This document shows, in pieces, positions 1 through 6,086 of a stretch of 34,807 nt of DNA (the first letter of the stretch is position 1; every line of letters begins with the position of its first letter). Origin of the DNA: Bacteroidota bacterium (GTDB lineage Bacteria > Bacteroidota > Bacteroidia > B-17B0 > Aurantibacillaceae). Under the pieces are notes generated by a model that had not been told where the DNA came from, ran no database searches, and saw nothing but the letters and a program-made list of their open reading frames with translations. Made by a program: the position numbers and the translations under genes. The stretch lies in contig JACDED010000031.1 in assembly GCA_013816615.1 (NCBI GenBank), positions 456-35,262 of the forward strand, given 5' to 3'.

Positions 1-105
1 TAAAAAGACTGTTTACGCAGGCCTCGCAGTGCCTTGGGTAAATTAATGACAGGAAGTCGTTAATAAGTGTCATACAATTAGTACTAAAATACACTTTTTG
101 TGTAT

Positions 106-113
106 TATTTTTG
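106..113 (+). promoter_or_regulatory. Bacteroidota -7 promoter box (TATTTTTG)
   Basis: The box matches the TAnnTTTG consensus and ends four bases before the ATG at 118. In Bacteroidota transcription starts about 4-7 bases after this box, so the predicted mRNA starts at or next to the start codon. No clear TTTG -33 element lies at the usual 19-base spacing, which lowers certainty. Confidence 0.5.
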
Positions 114-117
114 CATT

Positions 118-1038
118 ATGAGTGAAGAAAAAGAAAATTCAAACAAAAAACGAGGTATTATTTTATGGATAATCATTGGGCTTTTAATGGGCACCAATGG
201 TTACACCATTTGGTTACTCTCAAAAGAGCAGAACCGGGTTGTTGAGCAAAAAATAGTTACCGAAACTATTATTGTAGAACGTGATAATGTAAAATCTGAC
301 CTTTTAGTGTTACAAAAAGATTATGACGGGCTTGTGGCTAAAGATGCCATAATGCAAAAAGATATTGATGAGAAAAAAGCCCGCATCGAAGAATTAATAA
401 AAGAAGCCGAAAAACACAAAGGCGATGCTTATATGCTTTCTAAATTAAGAAAGGAAGCTGAAACTTTACGCTCAATTATGCAGGGTTATGTAAGAACAAT
501 TGATTCGTTAAATACTTTAAATCAAAGCCTGGTTGCTGAAAAGAAAACCGTTTTAAAACAACTCGATGTAGAGAAAGAAAAACAAAACACCCTTATAAAA
601 GAAAAAGAAGAATTAAAAAGCACTATTGTTAAAGGAAGTATTTTAACCTGCTTTAATATTGCAGCAAAAGGTGTAGCATTTAAAAAAGGCGGCAAAAAAG
701 AAATAGAAACAACTAAAGCGCGTAAAACGGAAAAGATAAAAGTAACGTTTAGCTTAGGCGAGAATAAAATTGCGAAGGCCGGCGAAAAAACAGTGTACAT
801 ACGTATTATGACACCGGATGGAAAAGAAATGGCTAAGAGCTATGATGAGACCTACAAATTTATATTTAATAAAAGCAGTGGTTATTATGCCGGAAAAGAA
901 ACGCTTAACTACGCCAACACCGAAATTACAGGTGTAACGTATTGCGAAGGCAATGGTGAATTAGTACCCGGTAATTATACTATTGAAATTACCTGTGATG
1001 GTGTTGTAATAGGCAGCAGCGCCGTAAAATTAAATTAA
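118..1038 (+). CDS. Membrane-anchored coiled-coil protein of unknown function
   Basis: This 306-residue protein has a short charged N-terminus, one hydrophobic segment (about residues 14-35), a long Lys/Glu-rich coiled-coil region (about 36-175) and a C-terminal part (about 176-306) rich in beta-strand-like sequence. The layout suggests a single-pass inner-membrane protein whose coiled coil and beta domain face the periplasm; the topology is inferred. An upstream in-frame GTG at 100 exists, but the ATG at 118 is preferred because it is followed at once by MSEEKENS and lies just behind a TAnnTTTG box. I recognise no named family and assign no function. It stands alone and ends before a terminator shared with queA on the opposite strand. 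Confidence 0.85.
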   Translation: MSEEKENSNKKRGIILWIIIGLLMGTNGYTIWLLSKEQNRVVEQKIVTETIIVERDNVKSDLLVLQKDYDGLVAKDAIMQKDIDEKKARIEELIKEAEKHKGDAYMLSKLRKEAETLRSIMQGYVRTIDSLNTLNQSLVAEKKTVLKQLDVEKEKQNTLIKEKEELKSTIVKGSILTCFNIAAKGVAFKKGGKKEIETTKARKTEKIKVTFSLGENKIAKAGEKTVYIRIMTPDGKEMAKSYDETYKFIFNKSSGYYAGKETLNYANTEITGVTYCEGNGELVPGNYTIEITCDGVVIGSSAVKLN

Positions 1039-1050
1039 AAAATTGTTGTT

Positions 1051-1077
1051 GTCATTCCCGTATTGAGACGGAATCTC
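1051..1077. repeat. GTCATTCC...GGAATCTC interspersed repeat, copy 1
   Basis: GTCATTCC at 1051-1058 and GGAATCTC at 1070-1077 enclose an imperfect hairpin (ATTCCCGT pairing with ACGGAAT, one bulged C). The same outer octamers recur at 23215-23239 with a different centre. Short GTCATTCC...GGAATCTC elements are common between genes in Bacteroidota, usually unannotated. This copy lies directly behind a stop codon. Confidence 0.6.
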
Positions 1078-1100
1078 TGTACTGACAAAAAAGAAAACAA

Positions 1101-1136
1101 AAAAGCCCTTTACCAAAAAGTAAAGGGCTTTTTTTA
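1101..1136. terminator. Bidirectional intrinsic terminator
   Basis: AAAAGCCCTTTA at 1101-1112 pairs with TAAAGGGCTTTT at 1121-1132 around an 8-base loop, and a T run follows. The A run on the left gives a U tract for the minus strand as well. It sits between two convergent genes, the coiled-coil protein and queA, and can serve both. Confidence 0.9.
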
Positions 1137-1151
1137 TGCATTGTCTTTTTA

Positions 1152-2201
1152 TTAAATGATCAGCATCGCATCACCATAAGAATAAAAACGGTATTTTTCT
1201 TTTATTGCTTCTTTGTAAGCTTTGGTAATAAGATCGTATCCGCCAAAAGCGCTCACCATCATTAATAAAGTACTTTCGGGCATATGAAAATTAGTGATCA
1301 TACAATTAGCAACACTAAATTCGTATGGCGGAAAAATAAATTTATTTGTCCAGCCAACATATGGATTTAATTGCCCTGTTGTAGAAACAGACGATTCAAT
1401 ACCACGCATTACAGTTGTACCAACTGCACATACTCTTTTCTTTTTTTCTTTTGCGCTGTTTACAATTTTACAAGCATCGCTGGATATCAGAGCTTCTTCA
1501 CTTTCCATTTTATGCTTTGTAAGATCTTCTACTTCAACAGTCCTGAATGTTCCTAAACCAACATGCAAAGTTAAAGGTGCAAATTGCACGCCTTTAATTT
1601 CTAAACGCTTTAATAATTCACGACTAAAGTGTAAGCCTGCTGTTGGCGCAGCAACCGCACCTTCATTTTTAGCAAATACAGTTTGGTAACGTTCAGTATC
1701 TTCAGGCTCATTAGCACGTTTAATATATTTTGGTAAGGGGGTTTCACCAAGATCGTATAATACTTTTCTAAATTCTTCGTAGCTGCCATCGTATAAGAAA
1801 CGAAGAGTACGGCCGCGAGACGTTGTGTTATCAATTACCTCAGCAACTAAATTATCATTCTCGCCAAAATATAATTTATTACCAATACGGATCTTACGTG
1901 CAGGATCAACTAATACATCCCATAAACGGCTCTCCGCGTTTAATTCGCGTAATAAGAATACTTCAATTTTAGCACCTGTCTTTTCTTTATTTCCATACAT
2001 ACGTGCAGGAAATACTTTTGTATCGTTCAATACTAAAACATCACCATCATCAAAATAATTAATAATGTCTTTAAATTTTTTGTGTGAAATTTTTCCGGTT
2101 GCGCGCTCAACTACCATTAATCGTGAATCTTCGCGGTTCTTTGCCGGATGCTCTGCTATAAGTTCTTTAGGCAGATTAAATTTAAACATGGATAACTTCA
2201 T
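1152..2201 (-). CDS. queA: S-adenosylmethionine:tRNA ribosyltransferase-isomerase
   Basis: QueA transfers and isomerises the ribosyl part of S-adenosylmethionine onto 7-aminomethyl-7-deazaguanine at tRNA position 34, giving epoxyqueuosine; it is a cytosolic enzyme. The 349-residue length is normal. Family hallmarks are visible: the N-terminal [13 protein letters not shown] stretch, [14 protein letters not shown], the highly conserved [10 protein letters not shown] region, [11 protein letters not shown] and [19 protein letters not shown] codons at residues 1 and 5 are both possible; the family usually starts a few residues before the F-x-LP motif, so they cannot be separated. No other queuosine gene is nearby. 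A leader of about 130 bases with a hairpin separates the likely promoter from the start. Confidence 0.97.
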   Translation of the reverse strand: MKLSMFKFNLPKELIAEHPAKNREDSRLMVVERATGKISHKKFKDIINYFDDGDVLVLNDTKVFPARMYGNKEKTGAKIEVFLLRELNAESRLWDVLVDPARKIRIGNKLYFGENDNLVAEVIDNTTSRGRTLRFLYDGSYEEFRKVLYDLGETPLPKYIKRANEPEDTERYQTVFAKNEGAVAAPTAGLHFSRELLKRLEIKGVQFAPLTLHVGLGTFRTVEVEDLTKHKMESEEALISSDACKIVNSAKEKKKRVCAVGTTVMRGIESSVSTTGQLNPYVGWTNKFIFPPYEFSVANCMITNFHMPESTLLMMVSAFGGYDLITKAYKEAIKEKYRFYSYGDAMLII

Positions 2202-2258
2202 AGTTCTCTCTTTCTTTGTTTTTATGCAAGAAAATGAAATGTGATTTTTTGTAGAAGT

Positions 2259-2287
2259 GAGCCCTGTGTAAATACAGTATCCGGCTC
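2259..2287 (-). other. Hairpin in the queA leader
   Basis: Read on the minus strand, GAGCC (2287-2283) pairs with GGCTC (2263-2259), and inside it CTGT (2277-2274) pairs with ACAG (2267-2264). The 9-bp stem has a five-base one-sided bulge and a six-base loop. It lies in the untranslated leader between the predicted queA promoter and start codon. I could not match it to a known riboswitch. Confidence 0.5.
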
Positions 2288-2341
2288 AAGCATACTGACT
2301 AAAAAATAAATGTCATAATCTTACGGGATTAATTCGGAGGG

Positions 2342-2349
2342 CAAAGATA
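2342..2349 (-). promoter_or_regulatory. -7 promoter box for queA (TATCTTTG on minus)
   Basis: The plus-strand CAAAGATA is TATCTTTG on the minus strand, a full match to TAnnTTTG. Transcription would start near 2337, leaving a leader of about 135 bases before queA. No convincing -33 TTTG was found. Confidence 0.55.
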
Positions 2350-2456
2350 AAGTATTTTTCGGCGGTTTTTACTAAAAAAGCATAAAAAATTAGCCAAATC
2401 CCTATAATCCGGCCCTTAACTGAACAATTTTAATTAATTTAGGTTGTTATTTTACT

Positions 2457-4157
2457 ATGATCCTTGTGAAGAAAAGCATAAAAAAATGGGCTGCCGGCCT
2501 GTTACTTACCGCCACCATCATTATAGGTGCTGCCTATACTCCTGACTATTTTGAGATAAGTAAGAACCTGGATATTTTTAACGCTGTTTACCGCGAACTA
2601 AATGTGGCTTATGTTGATGAAACAAAGCCCGGCCAATTAATGAAAACCAGCATTGACGCTATGCTTGGCTCTTTAGATCCTTACACTGTTTATTATACCG
2701 AAAATGATATAGAAGATTACCGTTTTCAAACAACGGGTGAGTACGGCGGCATTGGCGCACAGGTAAACGATATTGACGGAAAACTGATAATTGGCGATCC
2801 ATACGAAGGTTTTGCTGCTTATAAAGCAGGTATCAGGGCCGGAGACCAGATAATTGGAATTAATGGCAATAATGTTGAAGGTAAACACAGCGATAATATT
2901 TCGGGCTTACTAAAAGGTAATGCCGGCACACCTATAAAATTAAAACTGCTTAAAGCCGGACAAACAACACCAATAGAAATAAACTTAGTTCGCGAAGAAA
3001 TTAAAGCTAAAGCGGTACCCTATTATGGCATGTTGCCTAATGGCGAAACAGGCTATATAAAATTGGTTTCGTTTACCGAAAATTGCAGCGGCGAAGTAAA
3101 AGAAGCTTTATTAGATCTTAAAAATAAAGGTTGTAAAAATATTGTGTTGGATCTGAGAGAGAATCTTGGTGGCTTATTACACGAAGCTGTGAACATCGTT
3201 AACTTCTTTGTTGAAAAAGGGCAAGAAGTTGTATTTACAAAAGGAAAAGTTCCTGATTGGGATAAAACTTATTTAGCAGTTAATAATCCAATTGATACAC
3301 AAATTCCATTGGTAGTTTTAGTAAATGAAAATTCAGCATCAGCATCTGAAATTGTGAGTGGTGCCTTACAGGATCTTGATCGCGCTTTAATAATTGGCAA
3401 ACGTACTTACGGTAAAGGTTTAGTGCAGCAAACAAAACCATTGATATATGGTGCGCAAATAAAAATTACGGTTGCAAAATATTATATTCCAAGTGGTCGT
3501 TGTGTGCAGGCATTAGATTATTCGAATAAAGATGAAGAGGGCCGTGTAGACAAAGTGCCGGATAGTTTAATTACAGCATTTAAAACCAAAGGTGGAAGAA
3601 TTGTTTACGATGGAGCAGGTATTATGCCCGATATAAAAACAGTAGATGAAAAGTATAGTAATGTTTTAATTTCACTGATCTCTAAAAATCATATTTTTAA
3701 TTACGGTACAAAATATTATTTAGCACACCAGCAATTAGCAACACCGGCAGCATTTAACTTAACAGATGCTGAGTATAATGACTTTGTTGATTACTTAAAA
3801 GATAAAGATTACAAATACAAAACTAAAAGCGAGGTTGAATTAGAAGATCTTAAAAAGAATGCTGAAGAAGAAAAATATTATGCTGATATTAAAGCTGAGT
3901 TTGATGTGTTATTAAACAAAATGACATCCAACAAAAAAGATGATCTTGTAAAACATAAAGCTCAGATCAAGCGTTACCTTGAAGAAGAAATAACATCACG
4001 CTATTATTTCCAAAAAGGCAGAATTGAGTTTTCGCTTAAAAATGATGATGATCTTAAAGAAGGTGTCAGATTACTGAGCGATCAAAACAAGGTTAAGATC
4101 ATTTTAACCAGTAGCGAAAAAGCTACCAAGCCTTTTAACAGCAAAAAGAAATTCTAA
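2457..4157 (+). CDS. S41 family carboxy-terminal processing protease with PDZ domain
   Basis: This 566-residue protein is a CtpA/CtpB-type serine protease. An N-terminal hydrophobic segment (about residues 11-26) serves as signal peptide or anchor, so it acts in the periplasm. A PDZ domain spans about 92-170 and the S41 core about 190-390. The catalytic residues fit the family: Ser295 in SASASEI, Lys320 in GKRTYGKG and Gln324, with the Ser-Lys distance of 25 seen in CtpB. Behind the core is a charged tail of about 165 residues, longer than in minimal Ctp enzymes but usual for Bacteroidota members. Substrates are unknown; such enzymes trim or degrade envelope proteins from the C-terminus. It stands alone, divergent from queA. 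Confidence 0.95.
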   Translation: MILVKKSIKKWAAGLLLTATIIIGAAYTPDYFEISKNLDIFNAVYRELNVAYVDETKPGQLMKTSIDAMLGSLDPYTVYYTENDIEDYRFQTTGEYGGIGAQVNDIDGKLIIGDPYEGFAAYKAGIRAGDQIIGINGNNVEGKHSDNISGLLKGNAGTPIKLKLLKAGQTTPIEINLVREEIKAKAVPYYGMLPNGETGYIKLVSFTENCSGEVKEALLDLKNKGCKNIVLDLRENLGGLLHEAVNIVNFFVEKGQEVVFTKGKVPDWDKTYLAVNNPIDTQIPLVVLVNENSASASEIVSGALQDLDRALIIGKRTYGKGLVQQTKPLIYGAQIKITVAKYYIPSGRCVQALDYSNKDEEGRVDKVPDSLITAFKTKGGRIVYDGAGIMPDIKTVDEKYSNVLISLISKNHIFNYGTKYYLAHQQLATPAAFNLTDAEYNDFVDYLKDKDYKYKTKSEVELEDLKKNAEEEKYYADIKAEFDVLLNKMTSNKKDDLVKHKAQIKRYLEEEITSRYYFQKGRIEFSLKNDDDLKEGVRLLSDQNKVKIILTSSEKATKPFNSKKKF

Positions 4158-4255
4158 GCCGCAGATTTCACAGATCGCACAGATTAAAAGGATTTTCCTT
4201 CTTGATTAATTGTTTTATGAAATAGTGTTTCTGTGTAATTTGCGAAATCTGTGGC
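4158..4255. repeat. CACAGATT-type large inverted repeat, copy 1
   Basis: The left arm at 4158-4182 and right arm at 4231-4255 are imperfect reverse complements (about 20 of 25 bases). The left arm contains a roughly 10-base internal periodicity of the form CACAGATT. A second copy is at 18549-18645. Elements with this GCCACAGATTTCACAGATT theme are widespread intergenic repeats in Bacteroidota and other phyla. This copy starts at the first base after the protease stop codon. Confidence 0.8.
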
Positions 4256-4270
4256 ATAAAAATTAAGATT

Positions 4271-4858
4271 CTAAAACCCTGCAACAAACCCAAATTGTAT
4301 AATGGGATTTGGGTATATAGATAACCTATGGGGCATAAGATTAAGTAAAATGGATGTTGTTGCCCTTGCGTTTTTTCCAACATCAATGCTATAACCCCCA
4401 CCCACTAAAAGATAATCTACCCAAACTTTTTCTTCGGGATTATTAAAATTGAATACATTCGATTGTCTTAGTTTATCAAACTGTACCTGTCCAAAAAAAT
4501 TGTCGTTAAAAGCATATTTTGCATAACATAGGCCGCCAACTGCCGATTGCTGATAGCGTCCGTACCCATTATAGTTTACACTTGAATAAAAATAAATAAA
4601 ACCAACACCTACGTTTAAGCGCTCCATAGGTGAATACCCAATTGTTGGGGCAAGGTCAACAAACGTAAAATTACCGCTAAAATATAGTTGCGTATTACCG
4701 CCATAGGTAAATTGTTTTAACCATTCTGTATTCCTTGGTGTTTTAGTCTTGTGGTTATTATCCTTGGGTGTGTTTCCGTAATAAACACTATCTGTTTGCG
4801 CCTTACTTTGCAAACAAATAAATACCAAAAAAACTAAGCCAAAAATCCTTTTTTTCAT
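4271..4858 (-). CDS. Small outer-membrane beta-barrel protein, function unknown
   Basis: The 195-residue product starts with a signal peptide (MKKRIFGLVFLVFICLQSKAQ) and continues as alternating aromatic/polar strands (for example LYFSGNFTF, VGVGFIYFYSS, FFGQVQFDKL), ending in a terminal Phe, the usual C-terminal signal of outer-membrane barrels. An upstream in-frame ATG at 4885 would add nine charged residues before the signal peptide and would overlap the promoter box, so 4858 is chosen. Its length suggests an eight-stranded barrel, which is inference. The gene is divergent from the SDR operon, sharing a short promoter region. Confidence 0.85.
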   Translation of the reverse strand: MKKRIFGLVFLVFICLQSKAQTDSVYYGNTPKDNNHKTKTPRNTEWLKQFTYGGNTQLYFSGNFTFVDLAPTIGYSPMERLNVGVGFIYFYSSVNYNGYGRYQQSAVGGLCYAKYAFNDNFFGQVQFDKLRQSNVFNFNNPEEKVWVDYLLVGGGYSIDVGKNARATTSILLNLMPHRLSIYPNPIIQFGFVAGF

Positions 4859-4870
4859 GCGCTTTATAAG

Positions 4871-4878
4871 TATCTTCG
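4871..4878 (+). promoter_or_regulatory. -7 promoter box for the SDR operon (TATCTTCG)
   Basis: TATCTTCG differs at one position from TAnnTTTG and lies 18 bases before the SDR start at 4897. It is only four bases from the oppositely oriented box at 4883-4890, so the two promoters probably overlap and may compete. Confidence 0.45.
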
Positions 4879-4882
4879 TATA

Positions 4883-4890
4883 CAAATTTA
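4883..4890 (-). promoter_or_regulatory. -7 promoter box for the small barrel gene (TAAATTTG on minus)
   Basis: The plus-strand CAAATTTA reads TAAATTTG on the minus strand, a full TAnnTTTG match. Transcription would begin near 4878, about 20 bases before the ATG at 4858. It also supports choosing 4858 over the upstream ATG at 4885. Confidence 0.5.
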
Positions 4891-4896
4891 CAAAAT

Positions 4897-5595
4897 ATGA
4901 CCATACTTATTACAGGCGCATCAAAAGGAATTGGGTTTGAAATGATGAAATTATTTTCGCAGAACCCCAATGCACTTGTAATTGCTGTGTCACGCAATAT
5001 TGAGCCCATCACAAAACTTGTTAATCAAAAAAACACGCACTCTATTTTACCCGTTAAAGCGGATATTACAAATGCAGCCGATCAAAAAAAGATCCTTAAA
5101 ACATTAAAAGCATTAGGTTTAAAGATTGATGTTTTAATAAATAATGCCGGGGAAATAGTAAACAAGCCTTTTGAAAAAATAACCTCTAAAGAGCTGCAAT
5201 CTGTTTATACTACAAATGTATTTGGCCCTTTTACTTTAATACAATCGTTATTACCTTTTTTTAATAAAAAAGCCAAAGTGCACATTGTAAATATTGGCAG
5301 TATGGGCGGTTTTCAGGGCAGTTCTAAATTTCCGGGGCTAAGTGCATACACCAGCAGTAAATCTGCTTTAAGTGGGTTAACTGAATGCCTGGCCGAAGAA
5401 TTAAAACCAAGAAATATTTCGGTTAATTGTTTAGCTATTGGCTCTGTACAAACCGAAATGCTTAATAAGGCTTTTCCAGGATATAAAGCACCTTTAAAAG
5501 CAAATCAAATGGCAGAGTTTATTTGTAATTTTGCATTAACGGGCCATAATTATTTTAACGGAAAAATTATTCCAGTATCATCATCAACGCCATAA
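4897..5595 (+). CDS. Short-chain dehydrogenase/reductase (SDR)
   Basis: A 232-residue cytosolic oxidoreductase with a single Rossmann fold. The cofactor motif TGASKGIG is at residues 6-13, NNAG at 82-85, and the catalytic triad is Ser135, Tyr151 and Lys155 (YTSSK). The substrate cannot be read from sequence. It is first in a tight operon: its stop is two bases from the next start at 5598. The final residues are short and Ser/Thr/Pro rich, without an extra domain. It resembles the 3-oxoacyl-reductase-like and sepiapterin-reductase-like group, but no specific name is justified. Confidence 0.95.
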   Translation: MTILITGASKGIGFEMMKLFSQNPNALVIAVSRNIEPITKLVNQKNTHSILPVKADITNAADQKKILKTLKALGLKIDVLINNAGEIVNKPFEKITSKELQSVYTTNVFGPFTLIQSLLPFFNKKAKVHIVNIGSMGGFQGSSKFPGLSAYTSSKSALSGLTECLAEELKPRNISVNCLAIGSVQTEMLNKAFPGYKAPLKANQMAEFICNFALTGHNYFNGKIIPVSSSTP

Positions 5596-5597
5596 CA

Positions 5598-6086
5598 ATG
5601 AATAAATTATTATTTGCTTTTTGTTTATGCTTATCCATTTTTTGCCAGGCGCAAAGAATTAAGCTTGAAATTGAATTTAGATATGGCTTACCCGATTGCA
5701 GTGGTAAATGTAAAACAGATGCCGAGATCCAGAATTCTAAAATTGATAAACCTTTGGCTAAACAACGTTTCTATATTTACCAAAGCGGCATTTGCGTTGA
5801 TAGCATCAGAACAAACGATAGCGGACTTGTAATTATCAAATATCCTCCGGGAAGGTATTATTTATATGAGCCCTGGAAACATTTTAAAAGAACACCGGAT
5901 AATTCGCCAATGACAGATTTTTTTCCGGATTGTTTGGCTAAAGAATGGGTGAAGCCTAATTATTATTTAACAATTGAAATGGATGGCCAATATAAAATGA
6001 CCTATAACGAAATAAGTGCAAGCCGTTGTCCTTTTCAATATGCCTGTTTAAAAGTGCGTCATTTACCAACGCTAATTAAAAAATAA
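5598..6086 (+). CDS. Small secreted Cys-patterned protein (paralog of the gene at 11652)
   Basis: A 162-residue protein with a signal peptide ending in CQAQ. It shares a clear pattern with the lipoprotein at 11652-12143: a Cys-Gly/Ser-Gly segment near residue 35 (DCSGKC), a strand motif ending in GRYYLYEPW, DCLAKEW, and a C-terminal CPFQYAC. The shared half-cystines suggest disulphides in the periplasm or at the cell surface. The central part looks like a small beta-sandwich, similar to prealbumin-like regulatory domains; that is inference. It sits two bases after the SDR gene and its stop codon directly abuts the start of the TonB receptor at 6087, so co-translation is likely. Function unknown. 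Confidence 0.85.
   Translation: MNKLLFAFCLCLSIFCQAQRIKLEIEFRYGLPDCSGKCKTDAEIQNSKIDKPLAKQRFYIYQSGICVDSIRTNDSGLVIIKYPPGRYYLYEPWKHFKRTPDNSPMTDFFPDCLAKEWVKPNYYLTIEMDGQYKMTYNEISASRCPFQYACLKVRHLPTLIKK

Noticed and set aside
2-46. Possible C-terminal end of an upstream gene (14 codons ending in TAA)
   Set aside because: Another frame is open over nearly the same stretch, and 14 codons are too few to decide.
2202-2341. preQ1 riboswitch before queA
   Set aside because: The leader has a hairpin but not the conserved preQ1 aptamer core or A-rich tail; only the hairpin is reported.
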